DNA of 64,000 nucleotides. It comes from Struthio camelus (Eukaryota; Chordata; Aves; Struthioniformes; Struthionidae). The notes under the pieces are model-generated. The model saw only the letters and a program-made list of their open reading frames with translations. It searched no databases and was not told the origin of the DNA. Below are positions 23,376-36,030 of the stretch, piece after piece; the stretch's first letter is position 1; each line of letters opens with the position of its first letter. The position numbers and the translations under genes were made by a program. The stretch lies in assembly GCF_040807025.1 (NCBI RefSeq), contig NC_090952.1:29261068-29325067 (forward strand), written 5' to 3'.

Positions 23376-25471
23376 TTAATAATTATTTACTTAGTATTTA
23401 TTCCTGAAAGCATACATCATCACCACTTCTGTAGCAAAACAGATCTTGGAAAGTCATTCTAACAGAATTCATTAATCATATTGAACTGGTACAGGACCAA
23501 AATATTTTCCCTCTTTGCCTTTAAACCATTCTGATGCTTTTTTACCTAGTGTTTCCTAGTCATCTAAAAAAAACTTAGATGTCTGGAAATTCTTAGAAAT
23601 AGGCCCCAATATGAATCTATCTCAAGATTTAAACTGCCCAAAAGTACAGCGGGCAGGAGCACTCGGGGAGGAGAAAACTCTTGAGGACCTACTCTTCCCA
23701 TCAGTAAAATGCAATGAGCTGGGAGGAACACATCAGTTAAGTACTCAGCAAAGGCACATCCCAGCTCAGATCTGGGAAGGAAGATACGTTCTGCTTTTTA
23801 TCCTTGCCATCATCTACCTCTCTCTACTGGAAGAGACTGCTGGACAGCTGTGAAATGACTTTCTGATGGGCTACTACACCAGCAGTTTTCCAGTTGGAAT
23901 CAATGACAAAGCTTAGAGTCAAATTGCTGACTGCTTAGAGCAAGAGGATCAGGAAACCCAGCCCAGTTCTGAATTAGAAAAACAACAGAAACAACCGCCA
24001 CCAACCACCGTGTCACATACCTCTCACATCCATGCCCTTCCTGCAGCCTCCCGGACACTGGTTCATTGGAATATGAACCAGAGCATGGGGAAGCAAAATA
24101 TTCACAGTATTTCATAAGTAGCTCAGGGAAAATCTGACCTATATCAGCCAGGAGAGGAGATCATCTGTTCCCCACCATGACTGCTTTTCCACACAAGAGT
24201 GGAGTACCACTTTCCTGACCCTGTCTGTGTAGTGTATGGTTTTGTTGCATACTTTACTGGCCACGCACTGAGCTATTCTGAAGCAGTGACTCAGAGCTAC
24301 ATTCGCCCTTAACCTGACAAATCCTCTGTATAGATATAGAAAGGTTTCTTCCACTCTGGAAGTTGCGCTTGGGAGTGCTTGTCTCTAAACCTTGGGATTT
24401 GGAAGTAGAGCTTCCCCCCTAGTTCACATCCACCCTCCCAGGCCACAGCCAGTGAAGTTGCCATGACCTGATCTGCAGACAAACGTTTTCCCCAGGTCCA
24501 GGTTGTCTCTGTTCATGCTCACACATCCCATCTAATTTAGCTGAAACTCTTCAGAGAAGGGCTTACAGTCAAAACCTGGCAGACCAGTGTATCACTGTAG
24601 CACAGAAACCATTTTCATCTATGCAGTCTTTGGCAAGTTTTTCTTCTCCCTTCACAACTCTATCAATCATTTTGAATGATCTTCCTAGCATCTAAATTTA
24701 CTTTTTTTTTTTAATTTTGCCAATAAGCATATATAGACTTCCTTTTTTACCAAGGTTTCTAATACGTTTTTCCAAGAGGAAAATGACCTTATTTTGCTTC
24801 CACCAGCTAATGAATATTTTGGAGTGTCTGAGCTATGCTAACCACAGCGACTGGGGTTATCACTGGGCTATGGGGTTTTTCTTTGGTGGCTGTACAGGTC
24901 TCCACTGATGGGATAGTTCCCTTGTAATGTGATTTGTACATTTTTGGCCTTTCATATATGTTTGGTAAATGAAGGTAGACTATTGAAATGCCCAGAGCAT
25001 ACCATTACACTTGAGTCAAAAGACACTTAGACAATGCAGACAGAAGAACTGAGCTTGCAAAGATGTGCTACTGTTTAGACTGGAGCCAGTCATGCAGCAG
25101 GTATTTGGTGGTGGAGGTGGCCTTCAGAGATAGTCTTTGGGTGATCAGATTTGCGAGGTGTTACAAGCATTGTAGCACATGTATTGTGGGCCAAAAGGCG
25201 CTAGCTCTTAAAATGCTTGCCAGAAGACAACCCCTCCAGTACCCTAATCATTACTAGCTGCAGTCTGATGTTGCAAAACATCTGGACCACGTGAAGGACA
25301 GAGGGCATCAGGAGGGTCACTCCAAGAGCACACTAGACTATTGCACCTATGTTCTGAGGATCATTCACCTGCAGCATGAACTTTCCCAGCTGGAAAAAAC
25401 ACTGGAAATATTTATTTGGGACATATGAAAGATGCCTAATTATATCTGTTAATATTAAACATGTTCATTTT

Positions 25472-25924
25472 AGGGCTACATGGGACTACAAAGATGATTA
25501 GAGGACTGGAGCACCTCTCCTATGAAGAAAGGCTGAGAGAGCTGGGCCTGTTCAGCCTGGAGAAGAGAAGACTGAGAGGCGATCTGATCAACGTGTACAA
25601 GTATCTGAAGGGGGAGTGTCAAGAGGATGAGGCCAGCCTCTTCTCCGTGGTGCCCAGCGACAGGACAAGAGGCAACGGGCACAAACTGAACCACAGGAAG
25701 TTCCACCTAAACCTGAGAAAAAACTTCTTGACTGTGAGGGTGACAGAGCACTGGAACAGGTTGCCCAGAGAGGTCGTGGAGTCTCCTTCGCTGGAGATAT
25801 TCAAAACCCGTCTGGGTGTGACCCTGGGCAATATGCTCTAGAGGTCCCTGCTTGAGCAGGGAGGTTGGACTAGATGATCTCCAGAGGTCCCTTCCAACCT
25901 AAACGATTCTGTGATTCTGTGATT
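25472..25924 (+). mobile_element. CR1 LINE, 5'-truncated 3' end (copy 1)
   Basis: This is a 5'-truncated CR1 retrotransposon. It contains an uninterrupted frame (25461-25841) encoding the C-terminal part of the CR1 ORF2 protein, including [33 protein letters not shown] and a final SLEIFKTRL block. The 3' untranslated end has the CR1 signature gatctccagaggtccctt and stops at two copies of attctgtg, the typical CR1 terminus in place of a poly-A tail. The element starts within ORF2, so it is a dead-on-arrival copy. The intact frame and good match to the consensus indicate relatively recent insertion. Confidence 0.95.
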
Positions 25925-27510
25925 TCCAGGACAACTTTTTCAACTGTTGGGCTGGCAAATGAAAGGTATGAAGGGCTTCTGCCGAAACATTAAGACTTTC
26001 AACATTTCTAACGATTAATTTTTGGCAGCACTGTCTCCTTTAAATTTTGTTTCTGTATCTTCTAAACCAATAGCATCAAGACTTACTATGACCTTTTACA
26101 GGGGACAGAAGAATTCAAAAGGAAAAAAATATCCTGAGATCTTAGCCCTGTGATAGATACAGGCACAATCATTAATCTCAACCAGATTTGTTCCATAGTT
26201 CTCATTTTCAGGCAGCACATAAGAAGACATGTCCTGACATATCCTTCCACTGAAATTGCTTCATGCGTGCCAGGAAGAGCTTTTGCATCCTCAGTGCTTA
26301 TATAATAATACATTACAGGTAACAAATTTCTCTTGCCAAATTAGAAGGATAATCCAGATCATTTCAAATAAATGTCACACTACCTATATCACAAGTGCAC
26401 TACAAGTTAGCCTTTCTAGAAAGTACAGCCTTTATCTCTTTTTGGTGAACAGAACTTGGTGATCTTTATTTGTCCCCAAATCTGAATATGGAAAAGTGTG
26501 ATTTGACAGATAAATAAGCTCACTCACTAGCTGTCTGCCCTTTCAAATTGGTTTGCTTATTCCTGGTGATGTGTGTGCCACGCCTGGTCTAGGTTTGGAT
26601 AACTGATCACCAGTGACAGCACTGGCCCTCTCACTCAACTCCTGTATTGCATCAGTGTATTTAGATCTATGTCTCAGGGAAGCAGCAAGAACTGGATGCT
26701 AAGAGGAAGGTGACTTAGTCTACATGTGCTATTGTTCCTCCAGTGTGTGAGTGGTTTCCAGTTCTTGTGCCTGGGCTTTTTTTTGTGCCAGCCCAGCTAT
26801 AATGGGCATGGATATACCTCTTCAAAACAAAGCTACACAGGCAGTAATTGTGGAACCAATCTACCCTTGGAGTTCTTAGGCAGTGAAGCAGATCAGGCTT
26901 CTTACAGAGATAAAATGGCCTGAAATTGTAGCACATCATAAAACATGGCCAAAAAATATAAATGGCGTATTCTCTCTCCATGATTCTTGCTCCTAGGGAA
27001 ATTTCAATAAGACCCAGATGAAAGAAATTAGCAGAGAACTGGTTCATGCAGAGACACCTAACAGACATCCCACAGAGTTAATCTTTTAGGAGCAGCAGAA
27101 GGGATCTAGTCCCATTGTTCCTTAGAAGCCTCAAATGTATTCTTAGTTTTGTTTTGTAATAAAACAAAGCATTTACTATCAACCACATATGATAATCTTT
27201 TAAATTTTGGAAAAGTTTCTATTAGCCTTTTTGGAGTTTTCGCATTTTAAGGTAATGAAGTTTCTACAGCCTTTAAAAGGAGGAGGACCAGGGTTGAACA
27301 GGGAGATCTTAATATTGCCTTCATTTCAGGAAAGAATGCAATCCGGCTTATCCCTTATTAGATATAATAGAAAACACAGCAAATCGCAGCTGTGAGATAA
27401 ACCACAGTTATCTAACCCTGTGGATCACAGACTTCACTGTTGTCTTAAAAAAGTATGTATTTATAACAGCGCTTCACTATCTGAGACAAAATCTTGAGCT
27501 GACAAATGGA
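25925..27510. other. Non-coding gap between CR1 copies
   Basis: No gene or repeat recognised. The 117-codon minus-strand frame at 26715-27068 matches nothing I know. Confidence 0.55.
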
Positions 27511-27709
27511 TTCCCTCTGTGAGGGTGGTTGAACGCTGGAACAGGTTGCCAATAGAGGTTGTGGAGTCTCCATCTTTGGAGATATTCAGAAACTGACTGG
27601 ACATGGTCCTGGGCAACCTGCCCTAAGTGACCCTGCCTGAGCAAGGGATTTGAACTAGATGATCTCCAAAGGTCCCCGCCAGCCTCAGCTGCCCTATGAT
27701 TCTATGATT
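27511..27709 (+). mobile_element. CR1 LINE, short 3' end (copy 2)
   Basis: Starts at gagggtggttgaacgctgg (TVRVVERWNRLP-like end of ORF2) and runs through gatctccaaaggtcccc to the terminal attctatgatt. About 200 bp, severely 5'-truncated and more diverged than copy 1. Confidence 0.9.
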
Positions 27710-29186
27710 TCCATGTGCAAGCCAATATAAGCCTATATGCTTCTGCAGGAAGCAGATTGCCTCCAGGGACCCAGTGTTGCAGCCATTCCCTGTGAATAAC
27801 CTTCTTGGTTGTCTAAGTGCTTGAATATATGAAGGCTGTAGGCTCTGACTCTATGGCAGGCTAAAGTCTTCCAATGATTAGGACTAAGAATAGAGCCGAT
27901 TTTAGACTGAAATTGTCTTAACCAGCTTCCACCAGCATCTGGGAGAATGAGAAAAGGGTCATTGCATTGATTGTGTGTGGAGCATTGCATGAAAACATCA
28001 CTTGTGTGGGAGTTAAGCAATATTTGTATAAATGCTTGCAGTTAGCAGTAATAGAAGCCAGGTGTTACTCTTAACATTACCTTTGTGTTAACAGTCAGTG
28101 GGGGTCTCATCTCACAGCACGCTTTGGGTTGTATCCATAAGTGTCGCAGAAGCTGCTAGTATAATTCATGTGAGCAGAGGCTAACAGATACACATATGTT
28201 CCTGATCATATTCAGTTTGCAGCAAATTTACCACAAGAATAAGAAAAGGATTGTCCATAAACTGAATGAACTCCACCACTTCTACTCCTCATCGTTGTTT
28301 GGCATGAGATTATGAAGGACCATCTCTTGCTTTGTGTTTATGCAGAATGCAGCACTGTGGCATTATAATAATACAATTAGTAACAAACTGATTAATAATA
28401 AATATGGTGTCAAAACTAGGTGAAATCATCTGAGAATTTGTTTAGCCAGCATAGGCACAAAAGAGCAAGTCTAGTGTCCAGTAGAAGGCAACAGTGAATA
28501 TGCAGTTCAATGTGCTTGACCTTAACCAACAAATCCATTAGCTTTGACATAAATGTAACCTGGATGCGTATGAGTAGAACTAATACAGAGGTGTGTAGAA
28601 AAACAGTGTCACAGATTAGTGCAAGAGAAGTGCCCTGCCAGCATCTGTGCTTCCTTGGTTTCTGGTGCAATCTGTTCTGTTACCATAGGGGTAACTAATA
28701 CGACATGCCTTATCTATACATGGCTATCATAAGGACATCTCACCCCTATTTGTAACAAGTTCAGGGATCAGAGGTAATGCAGAGTGCCACAGAATGTCAG
28801 GATGCACCATCTGGCCTTGGAAACAGGGAAACAAAAGAACTTATAAATAGGCAGGGACCTCAGTGTTCCCTGGGACCACATAGCAAGAACATAGACAAAC
28901 TCAAACATATACAGAGAGAAGTGTCTGCCCGCCTCCCTTTGCATGTGCTTCAGTCAAGATGTTTGTTCAAGACGAAAGTCAGTTGAACAATAAAACCCAT
29001 ATGTCAGCTGCTGAAGGGAAGTCTGGAGCCAAACATGCCAAAAAAATAGACTGAAACGAGACCAGTTCATCCTTCAGATGATAAGATTACTCACTCAAAT
29101 ATGCACACCACAACATCCTTGTTAGGGGACCAAACTGATATTAGTAACAGTACAGTACTTGGTACTTTGAACTTTTCAGATAGGAG

Positions 29187-29290
29187 TTGTAAAGCACTTT
29201 ATAAACATTGAGAAAGCCTAAAAATATCTCTCTGTGAGATGGGGGGGACCGTACAGAGATTGCTTTGCACACTTAAGGCATGAAAGACAC
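29187..29290 (-). mobile_element. MIR-like CORE-SINE relic (antisense)
   Basis: gttgtaaagcactttataaa then cattgagaaagcc, atatctctctgtgagatgg and ggaccgtacagagattgc resemble a MIR-type or related repeat in which 'gtaaagcactttacaaac' precedes 'ccctgtgaggtaggt...acagat'. Short and diverged. Confidence 0.4.
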
Positions 29291-29889
29291 ACCGTTCTAT
29301 TACAACACAAAATAGAAGGCTATATCCACCTGAAAATGGGGCTTTTGATGAATTTTAATGGCATTAGACACAGATAGACTCCAAGGCCTCCATGTTTTCA
29401 CACTTGCAAAAGAGGGTTCCTGTGGTCTTTTATAATTACATTTTAGTACTAAATATAATATAAAAAATGGGTTCAGCAATCCCCACTTCAATAAATATGT
29501 CATTATTTATTCAAAGTGGAATAGTGCCAGCAAGCTAAATGGAGAAATCCTCCCAGATGAAGGACAAATCACTAGCCCCATATCTAGGAAACCTACCCTA
29601 AGCTTGGGAAACACAGGTATCTAACTTGAATCCAGTAGTAGGCTAAAGTAGGGTCTCCAGAGAGACCATTGGACTGACCATTGAGTCTGAATTCCTCTTT
29701 ATACTGGCCAAGACATCCTACCCTTTTATAAACATCTTGAGTAATACATTAAAACTAGCCAGGTTTTGTGCCCACTGCTCCATCAGGAGACTGCTGCAGT
29801 GTGTCATTCCTTCGAGGGTTGGAAACATTTTTATAGTTCCTAGCCTAAGAGGATTCATCACCAGTCCAGATGCATCCATCAGCTCTGTC

Positions 29890-30080
29890 CTTTAGCCTTC
29901 AACTGTCCCAATAGCTTGTGTCTTCTTCCCTCCCTTCCGTATGGATATCACATTTGCTGGTTTCCATTCTGGTGGCAGCAGCCTGGTGGGGTAGGTCTCA
30001 GAAATCTTTTCTGCCTTAGGAATGGGAAGCATGTCTGGGCTGCCATGTGGCTGCCTACAGGAGGGACGGTTGGGTCTGAT
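29890..30080 (-). mobile_element. Old CR1 ORF2 reverse-transcriptase fragment
   Basis: On the minus strand the frame reads LPPEWKPANVISIRKGGKK, matching the CR1/L2-clade reverse-transcriptase N-terminal block (VPEDWRKANVTPVFKKGKK). The residues following in the normal family, NYRPVSL, are not recognisable. The fragment is internal to ORF2, has no 3' end and is diverged, so it is an old relic. Confidence 0.55.
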
Positions 30081-30981
30081 TGCCATTCCTGCCCAAAGCA
30101 CTTCACCCTAGTGAAGGTCTGTTTAGCAGGTAGCCTGCCCTATAAAAAGCTACAAGGCTGGAAATTAGTCTATCCTCTTTTGCAGCTGACTCCTTTATGA
30201 AAGGGTATCTGACGGTGGAAGTACAGCCACATCATGGCAAGGATATTATTAGGAAGAGAGAAGGGCCTGAGAATCAGGTTTTGAGGGTTGAGCTGAATGC
30301 CATGGCCAGCAGGAGCTGTATCTGGACATCGAGCTACTCCATGGCCAACTCCAGATCTTCACACAAACGCGAATGTGCACTGAAAACCTCATGAGAGCTG
30401 AAAGATCTGCCACAAATTCTTGATATTTTCCTGCTATTACTATGGCTGGAAATGCTGCAAGAGCAACTTTTATTAGCAGTTTCTTTGTTCAGGGCTACAT
30501 TTATTCTGTGTTCAGGGCTTTATTCATCCCTCAAATAATGGAGAGGGAAGGAAAGTGTTGTGGACCAAGTTTGACAAGCCATGACTTGAAACGAAGTCTA
30601 TGTACTGGGAGGTTTTACATCTGAGTACTTGAAAATCTTTACTGAATTTTTATCAGATTCATTACTTTTGGCTGGACAAATGTTGGCCTCTCATCTGTGT
30701 GTATGGGAAAAGTGCTTGCTAGCAGGGCTTTTTTAACATGTAACCCAAATTAATTAGATTGAACTCCTGACCAATCACTTAAGTATTTTAGTCTGAGATG
30801 CTGCAGCTTTCCACAGGAGTTGGAGCTTGTAGGCTTTATTTCTGTTTTCTTCTACAGACAGAATTTCCTAGCTGGGCTTCCTTCTTCAAGATGACCTGCT
30901 GCCACATGCACTGTTTGCCAGGAAGAGAGGAAGGTTTGTGGTCTACCCAGGGGCCACAGAGTGCAGAGGCAGCCCCATCCA

Positions 30982-31755
30982 TGCGACTTTTGAATATCTC
31001 CATGGCTGGAGAGGCCACAACCTCTCTGGGAAACCTGTGCCAGTGCTCTGTCACCCTCACAGTCAAGAAGTTTTCGTTTCCTTCTTGCGTTTCGGTTTGT
31101 GCCTGTTACCTCTCATCCTATCACTGGGCACCACGGAGAAGAGTCTGGCCCCATCCTCTTGACACCCTCCCTTCAGATATTTGTACACCATGATGAGATC
31201 ACCTTCTCAGTCTTCTCTTCTCCAGGCTGAACAGGCCCAGCTCTCTCAGCCTTTCTTCAGAGGAGAGATGCTCCAGTCCCCTCATCGTCTTTGTAGCCCT
31301 CCGCTGGACTCTGTCCAGTAGTGCCACGTCTCTCTTGGACTGGGGAGCCCAGAAGTGGACACAGCGCTCCAGGTGAGGCCTCCCCAGGGCTGAGGAGAGG
31401 GGCAGGATCACCTCCCTCCACCTGCTGGCAACACTCTGCCTAATGCACCCCAGGATCCCATTGGCCCTCCTGGCCACAAGGGCACATTGCTGGCCTCTGC
31501 TTAACTTGTTGTCCACCAGGGCACCCAGGTCCTTCTCGGCAGAGCTGCTTTCCAGCAGGTCAACCCCCAGCCTGTACTGGTGCATGGGGTTTTTCCTCCC
31601 CAGGTGCAGGTCCCTGCACTTGCCTTTGTTGAACTTCAGGAGGTTCCTCTCTGCGCATGTTTCCAGTCTGTCAAGGTCCTCTGAAAGGCAGCACAGCCCT
31701 CTGGGGCATCAGCCACTCCTCCCCGTTTTGTATCATCAGCAAACTTTTCATCTTT
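30982..31755 (-). mobile_element. CR1 LINE, 5'-truncated (copy 3)
   Basis: Antisense CR1. The minus strand encodes the ORF2 C-terminal half: [20 protein letters not shown], the [20 protein letters not shown] block, and [20 protein letters not shown]. The frame breaks at 31197-31212, where one extra base gives LRR followed by a stop. Bases 31122-31654 match copy 6 (58650-59182) with only two mismatches and no indel, while the 3' part (31066-31121) differs by indels and many substitutions. The usual terminal attctgtg repeats are absent at the low-coordinate end, so the 3' end is lost or rearranged. Confidence 0.93.
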
Positions 31756-32164
31756 TTTGTCTGTAGGCACCTCAAAGAGATGTTAATGTCCCACAAGAGA
31801 TCCTGATGCCAAGTTTGTCTATTAAAACCATCTCCAGTCAACAATCAGGTTTGCCACATGCCTATTGTCTCTCACTCTCAGGCAGTTGTGGCATTTCAAA
31901 GATTTGAGCTGGTTTTATTCCATGCCTTTTGCTCCTGCTACTGCTGTCCCCAAGTTCAGGAAGGGCCCTAAACGATGAAGGGAAGATGAAGGGGTGGGGA
32001 CTATATCTTTTTTTTTATCTCATTTGGCAGTTAACCCTCTGCAAAACATATCAAGCCAAAGAAGGAGGAGAAGGGGCTGGTGGTGACATGTGAGATGCGG
32101 TGCCTTCAGATGTTGCAGCTTCCCTGCTACATTTCTTTTTCTTTTACATTTATATAGCAATCTT

Positions 32165-32180
32165 GAGTGAGTGAGTGAGT
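32165..32180. repeat. GAGT microsatellite
   Basis: Four tandem GAGT units. Confidence 0.85.
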
Positions 32181-32495
32181 ATGGTTCTGGATGAAAAGTA
32201 AGCAGCAAGGTCTGTTACACTCCCAGCCTTGGCACTGACCATCAGAGGTTTCTGGCTTCCTTCCTACTCTGCCTGTATTTTCATAGTCTCTTTAAACTGG
32301 CATAAGCTGACGTTGCTGCCAGAAAAGTTGTCCTGGCACAAGGGTTAGCATGGTGAATCCAGCGGGGGAATCTTATCCCAAATAAACTTAACCCAACAAA
32401 GTATTTTTAACCTGAGATCAGTTCTTGTCCTGTAAGTGTCTGTGTGTGAGCCAGCTCACAGTGGCTGTCAAACCAGCGCATCTCTCTGCCTTGCC

Positions 32496-32660
32496 ATGAT
32501 AGAGTCTAAACTCCTTGGCACAAGGACTGTGCTTCAATAACTGCATACAGCCCCTAACACAATGAAGCACTGATCTGAGCAGGGTCCTTGGACCCTATAT
32601 AATATCACTGATCCTTCGGTGGCAAGGTGCACCTTGCTAATAACAACAGTAATGGTAAAG
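32496..32660 (+). repeat. Ancient amniote interspersed repeat, 3' part
   Basis: tagagtctaaactccttggc, acaaggactgtgc, tacagcccctaacacaatg, aagcactgatctgagcag, ggtccttggaccctatataa and a trailing taataacaacagtaatgg follow, in order, a repeat tail common in turtle, crocodile and bird DNA (ctagattgtaagctccttgg...cagcacctagcacaatggggccctgatcc...). I am confident of the pattern but not of the family name. Confidence 0.6.
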
Positions 32661-33779
32661 CAAGGAGCACAGGGTCTTAAGTGCTTTGTAACACTTACAC
32701 ACTTGGGACTGTATGGAGCTGGCAATGCAGTGGAGAGACCTGGGACCATTGCTGGGGAGGAGAAGGAAGGGAAAGTGCAGATCTGTTGTGAGAGGTTTGG
32801 AGACCTCTGTTATAAATAGTGGCCCCTGATGAGTGTTTGGCTGCTCTTGGGTTGACAGTGGGGGAGAGCCAAAAACGTTCTCAGTCGAAGACTGGCACAG
32901 GAGCTCTTCATGGGGGAGTTTTGAGGGAAGCAGCTCAGAGATACCACTGGAAAGCTCTTCTAGTCCAGTATGGTCCTGTAGGCTGCACCTCATCATAATA
33001 TAGAAAAGCCACATGCCTCTTAAGATTTTGCTAAGAAAGAGCTGGTTTATATGGGCAGCGTCCTGCTGCTGATCTTACTTCTGTTGTTTTGGTTATCTAG
33101 GTCCCCGTAGGATTTCCTTTTAGCTGTACATTGGGGGGAGGCGGGGGGCGCGTCAGCTTCACAACTGGCACGAGCTGGTGTTACTCTGGCTGCACTGAAG
33201 TTGTTCTGCTGTACAGCAACTGAGGACTCACTGCCTCCCTGGGAAATGACTTGATGACCTATGTAATGTAAGCTGGTGGTCTCAGATAGTTTCTCCCAAC
33301 CAATGGTGCTCTCTGACCCTTTTTCCACCACCCTCAACAAAGAGATCAAGGGCTTTACCACACGTGAAAACCCTCCCATGTTGTTCTGTTCCCACATGCC
33401 ATGTCACAGATGAGGTAGATATCACAGGAGAGCATGTGCTGGGAAAGACTCGCTGTTGTCGCGGCCTCTGCTGAATTTGTCCTGGCAAAGAAGAGAAGGG
33501 CTCTGCTAACACTTTCACAGCCCTTGAGCAGCACAGGACATCTCACTGCTGCAGCTCCCAAGCATGCCACTTCCTCTGGGCGTGCAGGCAGGAAGCAGTG
33601 GTCTACAGCTAGGAGCAATTTTGGGTGAAGACTTAGCTCTCATGTGTTGTCTGTGTGGCTGCTCTCAGCGGGGCTACTTCCACTCCAAATGTGTTATTGC
33701 AATGAATAAATGAGAGACGGGTGGGGTTGCAGGGGCTGTATGGACAATAAAAGGAAATGCTTCTGCTCTACATATGCTC

Positions 33780-34020
33780 TCGCGAGGGGGGGTGTCTGTG
33801 TGTTGGAGAAGAGGGGGTGTTGTGCCAGGGAGAATACGGAGGGAGGTGTCTCCATGAAAACCAGAGGAGAAGGAAGTATTTGAGAGAGAGTGGGTGGGCG
33901 GGTGGTGGCAAGGGAGGGGGAAGAGGAAGAAAGAGGCTGTGTATGGCTGTGAAAGAGAGAGTCTGCATGAAAGGGAGCCGGCGCGGAGGGTGTGTGAGCA
34001 TCGCCGCAGACAGGATGTGA
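33780..34020 (+). other. G-rich, purine-skewed segment with CpGs
   Basis: A plus-strand run rich in G and A (gtgggtgggcgggtggtgg, gcaagggagggggaagagg and similar), with a local rise in CpG around 33970-34060. It contains G-runs suited to a quadruplex. It may be a minor promoter-like or replication-related sequence, or merely a skewed low-complexity tract. Confidence 0.4.
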
Positions 34021-35276
34021 GGCAGAATGTCTGTGTGTGGCACATGCAGCGCCTGCACCACGCTGCCCAACAGGCTACCCCATCCTGGATGCTCTCACTG
34101 CCCCTTGTGAGCCTGTGGGTGACACCAGTGTTTTACCCAGTTAACACTCTATGTGAAACCAGGGTCCTCTTCCAAAGCAGAAAAGTTGTGGTATGATAGC
34201 CTGGGGAGTACGCCAAGGTTCAGCAAAAGCCATCTATCCCTTCAAATAAATAAACACTGCATCTTTTCATAACCCCCTTAAGGGAACAGGGAGACTTCAG
34301 AGCCACCCCAGTGCCTGGTGGTTCAAGGAGCATTAGAGAAAAGCCCCACCTGAAAGGCTGTCCTGATTTTTGAGTCAACAAGCCATCTTCTTCTAATGAT
34401 AAGGTATATTTACCAAATGTATTCACATATTGCAGGTCTACCATGGGAAAATAAAAGGAAAACACAGGAAAAGCAAAAGCCTCTTCCTTCATTGCAGTAG
34501 CATTCCAACGACCCGCTTCCACATGACTTTGACCCTTTGCAGTTCAAGGCTTTGTTTCCTCTGGTTTCAAAGCAGGCATCTTGCGTCGGAGACTGGCTGG
34601 TCTGCGTGGCTTGGACCAGGCTGTAGCTGACCCTCAACACCCCAAGGTACTAAAATCTGACATTTAAAATTGGACCCATCTCTAAGTCAATTTTCTGATG
34701 CACTGTTGGCATGTGCCAAGTAGGTTGACAAATAAAATGAACCCAAATGAGCCAAAAAGGAGAAAAACATCAATATTGCTGAGAAATATTCTGCAGAGAG
34801 AGAAAACATAGAAATAGTGACCAAGTAGGAGACTGTATCCAAAAATCCAGAGGATCATGGTAATTTGATACTTGCACTGACTTCATGAATTTGGAGTCCT
34901 TCCGAAAAATCAGACCACAGCAACACACATTTTGTCTTAGCCCCTGCATGTGATCTCCATGCCCACCTGTTATGGTTCTGGCTTGCAAAAAGGTTTCCGT
35001 TTGTTCTCTTCGTGAATTCCAGTTGTCCTGGATCAGACTCAAATAGGAGGGAAAATGTTAAAAAAGCACGAAGGGAATCTTCAAAGATCTTGAACATTTT
35101 GCCTAGCTGGTGATTTCATGGCAGGAATGACCTCAGAGGTGTGTTTGACTTGGTTCAAATTCACAGAACTGCCTCTTGCCAAAGATATTTTAAGTGGTCC
35201 AAAAACATCTGTAAACACACTCATCCAAAAGCACATGCTGCATACAATTGCAAAAACATATCTCATGTAAACTGAC

Positions 35277-35768
35277 GTGCTCCTGATACAAGATGTGGGC
35301 TCAGCGCTCATAGTCAACCTATCAGAGCTATTTAGCACACAGCTCAGGTGCCCTGATGAACAACTTGAATGCGAACAAGCTCAGAGCATACAAGCTCATC
35401 AGCTTATAACCCATGCTGTACAGAACAGCTGTCTTCTGTGCTGTTCATGGCACTGGATCCCAGATGGGACCCTATTCCCAGTTTCTCTTATTTTTAGTAA
35501 AATCACTCCTAGGGTAAGCCATAAGATCTTCACTGCGCTCCTTACAAGTAAACCACTTCTATCAAGTAGAAAGGTATTCCTGGGGGTCCATCAAGGCTTT
35601 AATGATAATTCTCTCCCTTTGCCCCACTTATTCCCCTTTTCCTACCGGATAAGTGGTGCAGGTTCCATAGACTCCAGGAGAACTGCAAATGCCAGGGATG
35701 CTGCTGTATCAGGAGCAATTCCATGCTGGCCATGGAAGAGAAATCTGACTTTGCATCCCTTTCTATGA
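35277..35768 (+). other. Unrecognised 163-codon open frame
   Basis: The longest open frame lying outside CpG islands, CR1 elements and poly-A-linked tracts that is not GC-driven. The composition is mixed, with several Cys, Ser and Leu but no motif, signal peptide or domain I recognise, and no splice or promoter context. The surrounding sequence has average composition. Chance is the most likely explanation; a lineage-specific gene cannot be excluded. Confidence 0.08.
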
Positions 35769-35909
35769 CGAAAAGATTAAGAACAAGAATTCCTAAACAA
35801 TGCACATATTTCATTACCAATGTTCCACTTTTATAAGCTACAAAACTGATATAAATCACTCCATCAATCACACTGCAGCTGATCCTAGTTTGTACCTAAA
35901 TAAGAAGAG

Positions 35910-36030
35910 ACTCAGGATCTGGATTCTGTTTTCTGTTACTCTGGATCTGTATGGGTTTAACTCCAGCTAAATCTCCAGTTACTCCAAATTCATACTTCTC
36001 TTGCCTAGAGCAGAGCTTGGCCCTGCATAG
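35910..36030 (+). repeat. Possible ancient amniote repeat
   Basis: gggtttaactccagctaaat, then ctccagttactccaaattc and gcagagcttggccctgc, resemble the same old motif seen at 905-975 (gagttactccagatttacacc...agaatttggccc). Confidence 0.28.

Larger units (their letters stand above)
17561..25471. other. Long non-coding stretch, no gene recognised
   Basis: Unique-looking sequence with three MIR-like relics (18085-18200, 19438-19570, 23185-23375), a short direct repeat near 17733-17754 that straddles no gene, T/A homopolymer patches (20865-20890, 24700-24715) and a perfect hairpin at 22669-22693. The 132-codon minus-strand frame at 22582-22980 is unrecognised. Confidence 0.55.
27710..30981. other. 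Non-coding stretch with two old repeat fragments
   Basis: Contains a MIR-like relic at 29187-29290 and an older CR1 reverse-transcriptase fragment at 29890-30080. The segment 29710-29880 might also be degraded CR1, but I cannot align it convincingly. No host exon recognised. Confidence 0.55.

Noticed and set aside
31443..31766. 107-codon plus frame, with its twin at 58971-59234
   Set aside because: Antisense shadows of CR1 copies 3 and 6.
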